Source of the DNA: Streptosporangium saharense
GTDB lineage: Bacteria; Actinomycetota; Actinomycetes; Streptosporangiales; Streptosporangiaceae
Direction: 5' to 3'
DNA length: 64,000 bases
Assembly: GCF_014203715.1 (NCBI RefSeq)
Contig: NZ_JACHJP010000002.1
Span: 1,178,001-1,242,000, forward strand
Below the pieces are notes generated by a model. That model did not search any database and was not told the DNA's origin. It saw nothing but the letters and a program-made list of their open reading frames with translations. Below are positions 17,831 to 25,722 of this stretch, piece by piece; the first letter of the stretch is position 1; the number at the start of each line of letters is the position of its first letter. The position numbers and the translations under genes are program-made.

Positions 17831-18133
17831 TCACGCGGGAGGTTTCAGCACCAGGTCGAGCAGGCCGGGGAAGCGGGTCTCCAGGTCGTCGCGGCGCAGC
17901 GTGAGATAAAGCCTGCGGCCCTCCCTGCGCTGGCGGATCACCCCGCTCTCACGCAGGGCCCGCCAGTGGTGGGTCATGCTCGACTTGGGAAGGTCGGGCA
18001 TGATCTCGCCACAGAACCGCTCCTCCCCCGATGCCAGGGCTCGCGCGATGTCCAGGCGCACGGGATGCCCGAGCGCGGCGAGCACGTCGACCAGCTCGAT
18101 CTCCCCGGCGGCGGGATGGTGCAGTACGGCCAC
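17831..18133 (-). CDS. ArsR-family transcriptional repressor
   Basis: 100-residue winged helix protein. ELVDVLAALGHPVRLDIARAL is helix 1-2, LPKSSMTHHWRALRESGVI the recognition helix, and REGRRLYLTLRRDDLE the wing. There is no CxC metal site; the single Cys (ERFCGE) suggests a non-metal or redox/ligand sensor (inference). The GTG at 18133 is chosen because it gives the family length and leaves the operator region free. It is divergent from the hydrolase gene with three operator-like repeats between. Confidence 0.88.
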   Translation of the reverse strand: MAVLHHPAAGEIELVDVLAALGHPVRLDIARALASGEERFCGEIMPDLPKSSMTHHWRALRESGVIRQRREGRRLYLTLRRDDLETRFPGLLDLVLKPPA

Positions 18134-18141
18134 GCCAACAC

Positions 18142-18237
18142 TGTACGGGATTCTCGTACAACCGCTTCCCCCAACTTGACACCCTCGATTCGACTGTACG
18201 AACATCTCGTACCGTCATAGTACGAAATTACCGTACA
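18142..18237. promoter_or_regulatory. Three 19-bp inverted-repeat operators in the arsR-hydrolase intergenic region
   Basis: The pattern TGTACG-N7-CGTACA recurs three times: 18142-18160 (perfect arms), 18195-18213 (TGTACG/CGTACC) and 18219-18237 (AGTACG/CGTACA). The spacer is 7 bp in each. Box 1 abuts the arsR start and boxes 2-3 precede the hydrolase start, so one repressor could control both directions. Confidence 0.75.
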
Positions 18238-18257
18238 GTCGAACCAAAAGGAACGCC

Positions 18258-19175
18258 GTGAACACGTCCCTGCACGACGCCGCGCTCGCACACTCGCTCG
18301 AAGGGTCCTTCTCCAGCCGCCACGCGCGGGTGAACGGGGTCGGCCTGCACTATGTCGAGGGCGGCGAAGGCGAGCCGCTGCTCCTGCTCGGCGGCTGGCC
18401 GCAGACCTGGTGGCAGTGGCACAAGGTCATGCCCGCGCTGGCCCGCCGGCACCGGGTGATCGCCGTTGACCTGCGAGGAATGGGCGGCTCTGACAAGCCC
18501 GATGACGGCTACGACAAGAGGACCATGGCCGAGGACATCCACGCGCTCGTCCGCCACCTGGGCCTGGAGACCGTCAGCGTCGTGGGTCACGACATCGGCG
18601 CCATGGTCGCCTACGCCTTCGCGGCCAACCACCCCGAGGCGGTCGACAGGATCGCACTGCTGGACGTCGCCCACCCCGACGAGACCTGGACCTCCTTCGG
18701 CCTGCTCCCCGGCCCCGACCAGCACGTCGGCTCGGTCATCGAGGCCGGAGCCCGCCCCTACCTGTGGTGGTTCGCCTTCAACCAGGTTCGCGGCCTGCCG
18801 GAACAGTTGCTCGACGGCCGCAGCCGGCTGCTCGTCGACTGGCTGTTCGACCGCCAGGCCAAGGACCCGGCCACCATCGACGAGCACTCCCGGCGGGTGT
18901 ACGCCCACGCCTACTCGACGGCCGACGCCGTACGCGCGGGCAACGGCTGGTACCAGACCTTCAACCGCGACATCGAGGACGAACGGACCTACGGCCGGGT
19001 GAAGACGCCGATGCTCGTCCTCGGTGGCGACGAGAGCAACCACGCCTACCTGAGCGAGCTGATGCCCTCGAAGGGCACCGACGTGACGGTCGTGGAGGTC
19101 GCGGCCTGTGGCCACTACGTCCCCGAGGAGCAACCCCAGGCCGTCATCGACGCCCTGACCGCCTTCCTCTACTGA
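18258..19175 (+). CDS. Alpha/beta hydrolase, epoxide-hydrolase-like
   Basis: 305 residues, alpha/beta hydrolase fold. The nucleophile elbow is GHDIGA with Asp as nucleophile, as in epoxide hydrolases and haloalkane dehalogenases. GGWPQTWWQW supplies the HGxP-like oxyanion loop (here GGWP), and GCGHYVPEEQP carries the catalytic His. The GTG at 18258 has AAAAGGA 6 bases upstream. The substrate cannot be told; dehalogenase and esterase activity remain possible. It is probably repressed by the divergent ArsR protein. Convergent with the next gene, with a 3-bp gap. Confidence 0.85.
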   Translation: MNTSLHDAALAHSLEGSFSSRHARVNGVGLHYVEGGEGEPLLLLGGWPQTWWQWHKVMPALARRHRVIAVDLRGMGGSDKPDDGYDKRTMAEDIHALVRHLGLETVSVVGHDIGAMVAYAFAANHPEAVDRIALLDVAHPDETWTSFGLLPGPDQHVGSVIEAGARPYLWWFAFNQVRGLPEQLLDGRSRLLVDWLFDRQAKDPATIDEHSRRVYAHAYSTADAVRAGNGWYQTFNRDIEDERTYGRVKTPMLVLGGDESNHAYLSELMPSKGTDVTVVEVAACGHYVPEEQPQAVIDALTAFLY

Positions 19176-19178
19176 GGC

Positions 19179-20573
19179 TCAGGTGGCCGGTCGGCAGACG
19201 GAGCAGCTGCGCATGCCCGCGGCCTCGGCGTCGGCCAGGGGGAGGGTCTCCAGGCCGCTGCCGACGCTCTTCATGACGTCCAGGCCCCTGATCAGGGGAC
19301 AGGTGGGGCTGTGGAAGCGGCGGGTGCCGACGATGATCTTGACCATCTCGGGCTCGTCCGTCTCAGACTTCTCCTCGGCCGCGTCACCTTCGACGGCGGC
19401 CTTCTTCCCGGCCTCCGGCTTCACGGCATCCGGTACGGCGGGCCGCTCGGGGTCCGTGGAGGTGGAGCCGACCGGCACCGGTCGCCCGGCGCGCCCGGGT
19501 CCGGTCTCGGCCGGCTCCACCGGCTCGGTGCCCTCCGCCGTGCCCGGCGTGGGAGCGGGTTCGGCCGTCTTGTCCGAGGACTCCTCCGCGGGGGCGGCGT
19601 CCTTCTTCTCCTGTCCGGCCTTCTCCTGACCGGCCGCGGACGCGTCATCGGGCACGAGATGCCGGACGATGTCACGGCTGAACCAGCTTGTGGCGTTGGG
19701 GTCCTCCGCCTTCCCGGGCTCGGGGGCCTGCGCGGAAGGCTGGGGAGGAACGGGTGACTCGGCGGCGCGCAGCGGGGGCGTGGTCCGCTCCTCGGTCCGC
19801 GGACGCTCCTGGCCCGGCGGGCGGGCGGGCTGTTCCGCGGCGGGCGGCCGTCCCGCGCCCTGATCCGTCCTGCGGGCCTGCTCGGGAGGGAGCGAGGGGC
19901 CCTGGACGTAGGGGCGGGTCACCGGGGTGTCGGGGGCGCCGGGCGAGACCGGCGTGCGGGAGGTGGGTCCCGCGACGTCCTTCCGGTCGGAGGAGCCCGG
20001 CCCCTGGGGGGAAGGGGACACGGGTTCCCGGGTCTCCGGCGGGGCTTCCTGCTGGAGTCCCGCGGTGAACTCGGGCAGGCACGTGGTGCAGGGCGTGAAG
20101 CCCTCCTCCCGCGCCTCCTCGTGAGTGAGTTCCTCATGATCCCGGCCGGCCAGCTGACGGCATCCGGCGACGTGGTAGCGCTTACGTCCGGGAATCACCA
20201 GGACGAGCGCCTCGTCGCCGAGGGAACCCCGCCTCGCGGCCGCCGTACGGCCCGGCCCCGGCTGGGGCACGACGGGGGTCGGCTGCCTGACGCCGTGCGG
20301 CACCGTGGGCAACGGCGCCTGCAGGACGGGCTGGTTCGGCACGGGCGGCCCCGGCGGAACCGTCCCCTTGCGCGGAGGCGGCGGAGCTGCCCCGCCGCGT
20401 CCGCCAGCGGGGAACAACTCGTGGCGGCGTAGCAACGCACCGATCACCAGGAAGACCGCGGACAGCACACTGACCGCGATCGACCACATGACCAGGAATG
20501 GCTGGGACATCACGAATCCCGCGATGAGCAGGACGATGGCCGTGAGCACCAGACCAGCGCTGATAAGGATCAC
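19179..20573 (-). CDS. Membrane protein with two Cys-rich (Ada finger-like) modules, unknown function
   Basis: 464 residues. Two transmembrane helices at about 4-25 and 29-48 are followed by a large hydrophilic Pro/Glu/Lys-rich region. It has two similar modules of the form H-x(3)-C...A-x(4)-G-x-x-x-C-x-x-C: one at about 130-175 (KRYHVAGCRQL...FTPCTTCLPE) and one at the extreme C-terminus (RRFHSPTCPLI...MRSCSVCRP). The spacing resembles the small metal-binding modules related to the Ada N-terminus. A central WFSRDIVRHLVPDD block may be a short interaction motif. The gene lies directly after divIVA on the same strand, so a link to polar growth or division is possible but unproven. Confidence 0.7.
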   Translation of the reverse strand: MILISAGLVLTAIVLLIAGFVMSQPFLVMWSIAVSVLSAVFLVIGALLRRHELFPAGGRGGAAPPPPRKGTVPPGPPVPNQPVLQAPLPTVPHGVRQPTPVVPQPGPGRTAAARRGSLGDEALVLVIPGRKRYHVAGCRQLAGRDHEELTHEEAREEGFTPCTTCLPEFTAGLQQEAPPETREPVSPSPQGPGSSDRKDVAGPTSRTPVSPGAPDTPVTRPYVQGPSLPPEQARRTDQGAGRPPAAEQPARPPGQERPRTEERTTPPLRAAESPVPPQPSAQAPEPGKAEDPNATSWFSRDIVRHLVPDDASAAGQEKAGQEKKDAAPAEESSDKTAEPAPTPGTAEGTEPVEPAETGPGRAGRPVPVGSTSTDPERPAVPDAVKPEAGKKAAVEGDAAEEKSETDEPEMVKIIVGTRRFHSPTCPLIRGLDVMKSVGSGLETLPLADAEAAGMRSCSVCRPAT

Positions 20574-20631
20574 AGAGGAACTCCTGGATACGGGTCAGAC
20601 GGATGACCCGAAACCCTAGCGGCGGCGGTCG

Positions 20632-21489
20632 TCAGCGGCGGTCGTTGTGCGGGCCGTCGACTCCCTGGAAGGCACCGGAGTGCTGCGTGGGCTCGCCGCC
20701 GAAAGGACCGGCCGCGGCCTGGATGGACGGCTGGCCGCCCGGAGCGACGGCGTGGGACATCGCGGGCGGGCCGCCCACGATCGGGAACCCACCGCTGCCC
20801 TCGGCGGCGACGGTCAGCTCGGCGAGCTGGTTCTCCAGGTAGAGCTTCAGGCGGCTGCGGTACTCCCGCTCGAAGCTGCGCAGCTCCTCGACCTTGCGCT
20901 CCAGCTCGTCACGGGTCTGCACCAGCGACCCCATGGCCTGGCGGTGACGCTCCTGGGCGTCGCGCTCAAGCGTCTCGGCGCGGGCACGGGCGTCGCCGAT
21001 GACCTGCTCGGCCTGGCGGCGCGCCTTCCCGAGGATGTCGTCGGCCTCACGGCGGGCCCTGGTCACCGTCTCGTCCGCCTCCCGGCGGGCGTCGGCGATC
21101 GCCTGGTCGGCGGTCTGCTGGGCGAGGGCGAGGACACGGGCCGCGGTGTCCATGTTGTCCTCGGCGGGGGGCATGCCCATCGCGACGGGGACGGGCTGCT
21201 GGTGCGGCACCGGCTCGGGGGGCCTGATCGGCTCAGGCTGCTGCATCATCATCTCGGGTTTGGGCTCGGCCACCGGAGCGGGCGCCATGGACATGCCCAT
21301 TCCGCCGGGCACCTTGCCCCTGAGGCACTCCGCCAGCTTGGCGCGGAGCTCCTCGTTCTCCTGGATGAGGCGGTCGAGCTCCGACTCGACCTCGTCGAGG
21401 AAGGCGTCAACCTCCTCCTCGTCGTATCCCGGCCTCAGCCGGGTCGTACTGAATTGCTTGTTCCGCACATCAGCGGGCGTCAGCGGCAT
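20632..21489 (-). CDS. divIVA: DivIVA/Wag31 polar growth scaffold
   Basis: 285 residues. The N-terminal DivIVA domain (MPLTPADVRNKQFSTTRLRP, then YDEEEVDAFLDEVESEL) carries the membrane-binding loop and first coiled coil. A Met/Pro/Gln-rich linker (about 60-110) precedes the second coiled coil (about 112-225; ADARREADETVTRARREADD). A Gly/Pro-rich tail ends the protein. It recruits wall synthesis to negatively curved poles in actinomycetes. AAGGAG lies 6 bases before the ATG at 21489. This is the normal position downstream of sepF and yggT. Confidence 0.96.
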   Translation of the reverse strand: MPLTPADVRNKQFSTTRLRPGYDEEEVDAFLDEVESELDRLIQENEELRAKLAECLRGKVPGGMGMSMAPAPVAEPKPEMMMQQPEPIRPPEPVPHQQPVPVAMGMPPAEDNMDTAARVLALAQQTADQAIADARREADETVTRARREADDILGKARRQAEQVIGDARARAETLERDAQERHRQAMGSLVQTRDELERKVEELRSFEREYRSRLKLYLENQLAELTVAAEGSGGFPIVGGPPAMSHAVAPGGQPSIQAAAGPFGGEPTQHSGAFQGVDGPHNDRR

Positions 21490-21537
21490 TTCGGTCTCCT
21501 TGGCGCGCTTGGAGTCTGTCCGGAGGACGGTACCCGA

Positions 21538-21825
21538 TCAACGAAGCGCGGACACGAGTTGGATCAAGCCCAAGACCCCAATGAACAGCAGGGTGAAGCT
21601 TAGGTCAAAGGCCACCGTACCCAACCGGAGTGGTGGAATGAAACGTCGGAGGAACTTGAGAGGTGGGTCGGTCAGTGTGTACACGACCTCCGCCAGGACC
21701 AGGACGATCCCGGTGGGGCGCCACTGGCGTGCGAACGACTGCACCATCTCAAGCACGATCCTGCCGATCAGCAGAATCAGGTAGAGGGACAGGACGGCGA
21801 CCACGATCTCACTAACGATCCCCAC
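21538..21825 (-). CDS. YggT-family membrane protein
   Basis: 95 residues with two hydrophobic segments and the family signature TDPPLKFLRRFIPPLRLGTVAFDLSF, split by a loop. Found next to sepF and divIVA in most actinobacteria; a role in division-site or osmotic functions is suggested for the family but not established. GTG start at 21825. Confidence 0.9.
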   Translation of the reverse strand: MGIVSEIVVAVLSLYLILLIGRIVLEMVQSFARQWRPTGIVLVLAEVVYTLTDPPLKFLRRFIPPLRLGTVAFDLSFTLLFIGVLGLIQLVSALR

Positions 21826-21910
21826 GGCCTGCGCCCGCCTCCACTCCGCTGTTCCGCCGCCCCCGGTCTCGTAGTGACCCGTCCGGCCGGTAACTGTTCA
21901 TGGTGGAACT

Positions 21911-22414
21911 CTAGCTCTGGTTGAAGAACCCGCGTTCCGCGATTCGAGCCTTGTCCTCGGCGGTCACCTCGACATTGGCAGGGGACAACAGGAACACCTT
22001 GTTGGTAACACGTTCAATGCTGCCATGTAGGCCAAAGACAAGACCTGCCGCGAAATCCACAAGACGCTTCGCGTCACTGTCAACCATCTCGGTCAAATTC
22101 ATGATGACCGGAGTACCGTCGCGGAAATGCTCACCGATCGTACGGGCCTCGTTGTAGGTCCGAGGGTGAAGTGTGGTGATACGCGCCAGATCGGTCGTAC
22201 GACGCTCCAGAACAGCCGTCGAGGGCCTCGGGGCGGGCACCCCCGGGTCGGTCTCGTCCTCACGGTCGTGGACCGTGCCAGACCTCTCGTCGCCGGGTCG
22301 GCGCGCGTCCTCGAAATCCTCGTACTCGTCGTCGGGATAGCTGTCGTATCTCTCGTAACGGTCGTCCTCGACAAGACCGAGGTAGACCGCCATCTTGCGC
22401 ATCGCGCCGGCCAT
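21911..22414 (-). CDS. sepF: SepF cell division protein
   Basis: 167 residues. [18 protein letters not shown] is the N-terminal amphipathic membrane anchor. An acidic linker with many Asp, Glu, Tyr and Arg follows, then the SepF core (about 82-165; [37 protein letters not shown]). It anchors and bundles FtsZ; actinobacteria lacking FtsA and ZipA depend on it. ATG 22414 is chosen over upstream codons because GGAGGAAG precedes it and the amphipathic helix begins there. Confidence 0.95.
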   Translation of the reverse strand: MAGAMRKMAVYLGLVEDDRYERYDSYPDDEYEDFEDARRPGDERSGTVHDREDETDPGVPAPRPSTAVLERRTTDLARITTLHPRTYNEARTIGEHFRDGTPVIMNLTEMVDSDAKRLVDFAAGLVFGLHGSIERVTNKVFLLSPANVEVTAEDKARIAERGFFNQS

Positions 22415-22534
22415 CGCTACTTCTTCCTCCGCCTTACCTCGACCTGTCTGGGGCGGTAGCCGTACCCCCTTGGAGCTCACCACCGAACGACCTCTGTATG
22501 TGTATGTGGACGCCAAGGTCCACTTGAAGGGACA

Positions 22535-23239
22535 TTACCTGACGAAGGGCTTTCTGCGACCGAGCAACGCCGTACCGACACGCAGGTGTGTCGCGCCGTT
22601 CTCGACGGCCTCGGCCAGATCACCGCTCATCCCCGCGGAGATGACGTCCGCCTCCGGATGGTCCGCCCGTACGGCTCGCGCGATCTCCCTCAGCCGCGCG
22701 AACGCCCTGCCGGGCTCCTCCCCGAGCGGCGCCACGGCCATCACCCCGCCGAGCCGCAGGCCCTCGGCCTCGGCAATCGCGTCCGCGAGCGCCTTGACCT
22801 GGGCGGGAACGACCCCGCCCCGCCCCGGATCGTCGTCCAGGGCCACCTGCACCAGACACGTGATCTCCCTGCCCGCCCGGACCGCCTCGTGGCTGAGCGC
22901 GGTCACCAGGCGCGGGCGGTCGACCGAGTGGACGACGTCCGCGTATCCGACCACGGAACGGACCTTGTTGGTCTGCAACTGACCGATGAAGTGCCAGGTG
23001 AGCCCCAGGTCCGCGCACTCGCGGGCCTTGACGGAGGCCTCCTGGTCACGGTTCTCCCCCACGTCCCGCACCCCGAGCGAGGCCAGCAGGCGCACGTCGG
23101 AGGCGGGGTAGGTCTTGCTCACCGCGACGAGTGTCAGCTCCTCGCGTGTACGGCCCGCGGCCCGGCAGGCCTCGGCGATGGTCGCCTCGACCCCGGCCAG
23201 ACCGGCCGCGATCTCGTCACGTCGTGTTGTCTCCGTCAC
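22535..23239 (-). CDS. yggS: YggS-type PLP homeostasis protein
   Basis: 234 residues, single alanine-racemase-like PLP barrel. VAVSKTYP contains the PLP-binding Lys; FIGQLQTNKVR, GMSGDL and VRVGTALLG-like (LRVGTALLG) motifs are conserved. It buffers pyridoxal phosphate and amino acid pools. GTG at 23239 with GGAG just upstream. It follows ftsZ by 90 bp. In many actinobacteria a pgeF/yfiH gene sits between ftsZ and yggS; none fits here. Confidence 0.93.
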   Translation of the reverse strand: MTETTRRDEIAAGLAGVEATIAEACRAAGRTREELTLVAVSKTYPASDVRLLASLGVRDVGENRDQEASVKARECADLGLTWHFIGQLQTNKVRSVVGYADVVHSVDRPRLVTALSHEAVRAGREITCLVQVALDDDPGRGGVVPAQVKALADAIAEAEGLRLGGVMAVAPLGEEPGRAFARLREIARAVRADHPEADVISAGMSGDLAEAVENGATHLRVGTALLGRRKPFVR

Positions 23240-23329
23240 ATCTCCGCCGCTCGCACGCTGGGGAATTGGCGGAGCCCATTCTTCCCGCCACGGCCAGGTG
23301 GTCCGTCGCCCGCCCGGCCGTGAGCAATG

Positions 23330-24751
23330 TCACTTCAGGAAGTCGGGAACGTCGAGCTCCTCCTCCTGCTCCTCGAAGACCACCCGAGGCCGCCTGGCGG
23401 GGTCGGGGACCCTCGCGGAGATCGGGGTCGGCTGCGGCGGCTCGGGGGCCGGGCGCGGGATCGACACCGGCGGGGCGGCGGGCTCCTCCGCCCTGTGCGG
23501 CTCGGTCTGCTCGGCCGCGGGCGGCGTGTGCGGGACGGGCGGCGCCGGGGAGACGTGGTGGAACGGCTGGGGCGCGGGCTGCGGGGTCTCGACCACGGGC
23601 GGCGGAGGCGGCGTGCTGACCACCGGCCTGACCGGGGCGGCGGGCTGCTCGGCCCTCGGCTCGACCCTGGGCTCGACCTTCACCGTCGGCGCGGGCGGGC
23701 GCATCTGCACACCGACCGAGGGGGGCGGCGAGACCTGCGCGGGACGCGCCGCGGGCTGCTGGCGCGGCGGCGGCTGCGCCGCCACCTCCTTCTTCTCCGC
23801 CACCTCGGGCTCGTCGAACCCGGCCGCGATCACCGTGACCCGCACCTCGTCGCCCAGCGCGTCGTCGATGACCGTGCCGAAGATGATGTTGGCGTCGGGC
23901 GCCGCCGCGTTCGAGACGAGCTGGGCGGCCTCGTTGATCTCGAAGAGCCCGAGGTCGGAACCACCCGCGATCGACAGCAGCACGCCGTGCGCGCCGTCGA
24001 TGCTGGCCTCAAGCAGCGGGCTGGAGACGGCCATCTCGGCCGCCGCGACCGACCGGTCGTCGCCGCGCGCGTGCCCGATGCCCATCAGGGCCGAGCCCGC
24101 CCCGGACATGACCGACTTCACGTCGGCGAAGTCGAGGTTGATCAGACCGGGAGTGGTGATCAGGTCGGTGATGCCCTGGACACCCGAGAGCAGCACCTGG
24201 TCGGCCGCCTTGAAGGCGTCGAGCACGCTCACCTGCCGGTCGGAGATCGACAGCAGCCGGTCGTTGGGAATCACGATGAGGGTGTCGACCTCCTCGCGGA
24301 GCGTCTCGATGCCGGCCTCGGCCTGCATCGCCCGGCGCCTGCCCTCGAAGCTGAAGGGCCGGGTCACCACGCCGATGGTCAGCGCGCCGAGGGAGCGCGC
24401 GATGTTGGCCACGACCGGCGCGCCGCCCGTGCCCGTGCCACCGCCCTCTCCGGCGGTGACGAACACCATGTCGGCGCCCTTGATGACCTCTTCGATCTCC
24501 TCACGGTGGTCCTCGGCCGCCTTGCGCCCGACTTCGGGGTTGGCCCCCGCGCCGAGGCCGCGGGTGAGTTCACGCCCCACGTCGAGCTTGACGTCGGCGT
24601 CACTCATCAGCAGCGCCTGGGCGTCGGTATTGATGGCGATGAACTCGACGCCCTTGAGTCCCTCCTCGATCATCCGGTTGACGGCGTTGACTCCGCCTCC
24701 GCCGATTCCTACAACCTTGATGACCGCGAGGTAGTTCTGCGGTGCTGCCAC
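23330..24751 (-). CDS. ftsZ: Cell division GTPase FtsZ
   Basis: 473 residues. The start at GTG 24751 gives the family N-terminus (M/V)[19 protein letters not shown]. The tubulin signature is [12 protein letters not shown] and the T7 loop [11 protein letters not shown]. After the globular domain (to about 315), a long Pro/Val/Glu-rich linker of about 140 residues ends in the conserved tail [11 protein letters not shown], the SepF-binding peptide. The linker is longer than in Mycobacterium. The ribosome binding site is weak (AAAGG, 14 bases upstream). A 220-bp leader with its own promoter-like sequence separates it from ftsQ. Confidence 0.97.
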   Translation of the reverse strand: MAAPQNYLAVIKVVGIGGGGVNAVNRMIEEGLKGVEFIAINTDAQALLMSDADVKLDVGRELTRGLGAGANPEVGRKAAEDHREEIEEVIKGADMVFVTAGEGGGTGTGGAPVVANIARSLGALTIGVVTRPFSFEGRRRAMQAEAGIETLREEVDTLIVIPNDRLLSISDRQVSVLDAFKAADQVLLSGVQGITDLITTPGLINLDFADVKSVMSGAGSALMGIGHARGDDRSVAAAEMAVSSPLLEASIDGAHGVLLSIAGGSDLGLFEINEAAQLVSNAAAPDANIIFGTVIDDALGDEVRVTVIAAGFDEPEVAEKKEVAAQPPPRQQPAARPAQVSPPPSVGVQMRPPAPTVKVEPRVEPRAEQPAAPVRPVVSTPPPPPVVETPQPAPQPFHHVSPAPPVPHTPPAAEQTEPHRAEEPAAPPVSIPRPAPEPPQPTPISARVPDPARRPRVVFEEQEEELDVPDFLK

Positions 24752-24890
24752 GACGAGGGGCCTTTCCGCTCGTTGACTTGCAATTTCATGCGGCACGGGG
24801 CCCGTGCCGTCGTTTCCAAAACCCTCACCCTCAAGTTGAGATTTAGATTTATGTCAACCTGAGGAGTGATACGGACAGTAGGAGTTGCCT
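24752..24890 (-). promoter_or_regulatory. ftsZ promoter and leader region
   Basis: On the minus strand TTGACA (24857-24852) resembles a -35, followed by a direct repeat AAATCTAAATCT and CTCAACTTGAGGGTGAGGG (to about 24822). A clear -10 at 17 bp is missing. Nearer the gene, CGGCACGG (24809-24802) and CCGTGCCG (24798-24791) form an 8-bp hairpin about 40 nt upstream of the GTG. ftsZ probably has at least one promoter of its own here, as in Streptomyces. Confidence 0.45.
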
Positions 24891-24974
24891 CCAGGTGGGT
24901 CAACTAACCGCGCCGCAAGCGTGCCCGGCGTGTCGCGGGCCGTCCCTTTCCGGGAACGCCCGCCGAGCCGTCGA

Positions 24975-25643
24975 TCACTTCACCGTCACGACGTCGGGCG
25001 AACTCACGTCGTAACTGTCGGCCGGACGTTTCAGCAGCGTGGCGAGGATGCCCGCCTTGTCGGCAGGCCTGTCGGGACCACCCCACACGACCTCCCGGCC
25101 GTCCTTGAGGCGCAGGGAGACCGTCTCCGGCGAGGGAGCGCGGACCTCGGCCACCTTCGGGACCAGGCTCCGCGGCAGCGCGCCTATGACGGTCAGCGCC
25201 GCGACCGTGGCGGGATCACCCGTCTGCGGGTGATCGACCCGCAGCAGCGGAAGCATCGGCGGCGCCGTGGCCGCCACCTCGGTGACCACGCCGTGCCGGT
25301 CGACGACCGCGAACTTCCCGCCGACCGGGATCGCGGCGACCGCCTCACGCTCGACCACCTTCACCCGCAGGGTGCCCGGCCAGTCGCGGCTGACCGCGAC
25401 CGACTCGACCTGCCTGATCCGCCTGAGCCTGTCCGCGACCTCCGCGACGTCCACGGTGGCCAGCGGCGCGCCGTCGGCCACCCCCGTCGCCTGCCGGATC
25501 TGCTCGGCGGGGAGGGTGAGGTTGCCCACCACCTGGATGTCCCGCACCCCCAGCACCGAGGAGAAGAACACCAGCCACGCGGCACTGCCGACCACCCCCG
25601 CGGTCAGCAGCGCCAGGAAGGCGGGCCGCCACGCCCCGTTCAT
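24975..25643 (-). CDS. ftsQ: Cell division protein FtsQ
   Basis: 222 residues. One transmembrane helix (about 5-27; AFLALLTAGVVGSAAWLVFF) is followed by the POTRA domain (VLGVRDIQVVGNLTLPAEQIR) and the FtsQ core (RVKVVEREAVAAIPVG, FAVVDRHGVV). It bridges the divisome through FtsL and FtsB/DivIC. The ATG at 25643 has GGTGAGG closely upstream; a GTG at 25661 (six codons earlier) with GGAGG is an alternative. It is preceded by murC. Confidence 0.93.
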   Translation of the reverse strand: MNGAWRPAFLALLTAGVVGSAAWLVFFSSVLGVRDIQVVGNLTLPAEQIRQATGVADGAPLATVDVAEVADRLRRIRQVESVAVSRDWPGTLRVKVVEREAVAAIPVGGKFAVVDRHGVVTEVAATAPPMLPLLRVDHPQTGDPATVAALTVIGALPRSLVPKVAEVRAPSPETVSLRLKDGREVVWGGPDRPADKAGILATLLKRPADSYDVSSPDVVTVK

Positions 25644-25722
25644 CGCCTCACCCCGTCCCACGCCTCCACCCCGTGACCCCTGCGGCCCCGACGCCCGTGC
25701 CCCGTGGCGTCCGCGGCCAGGG

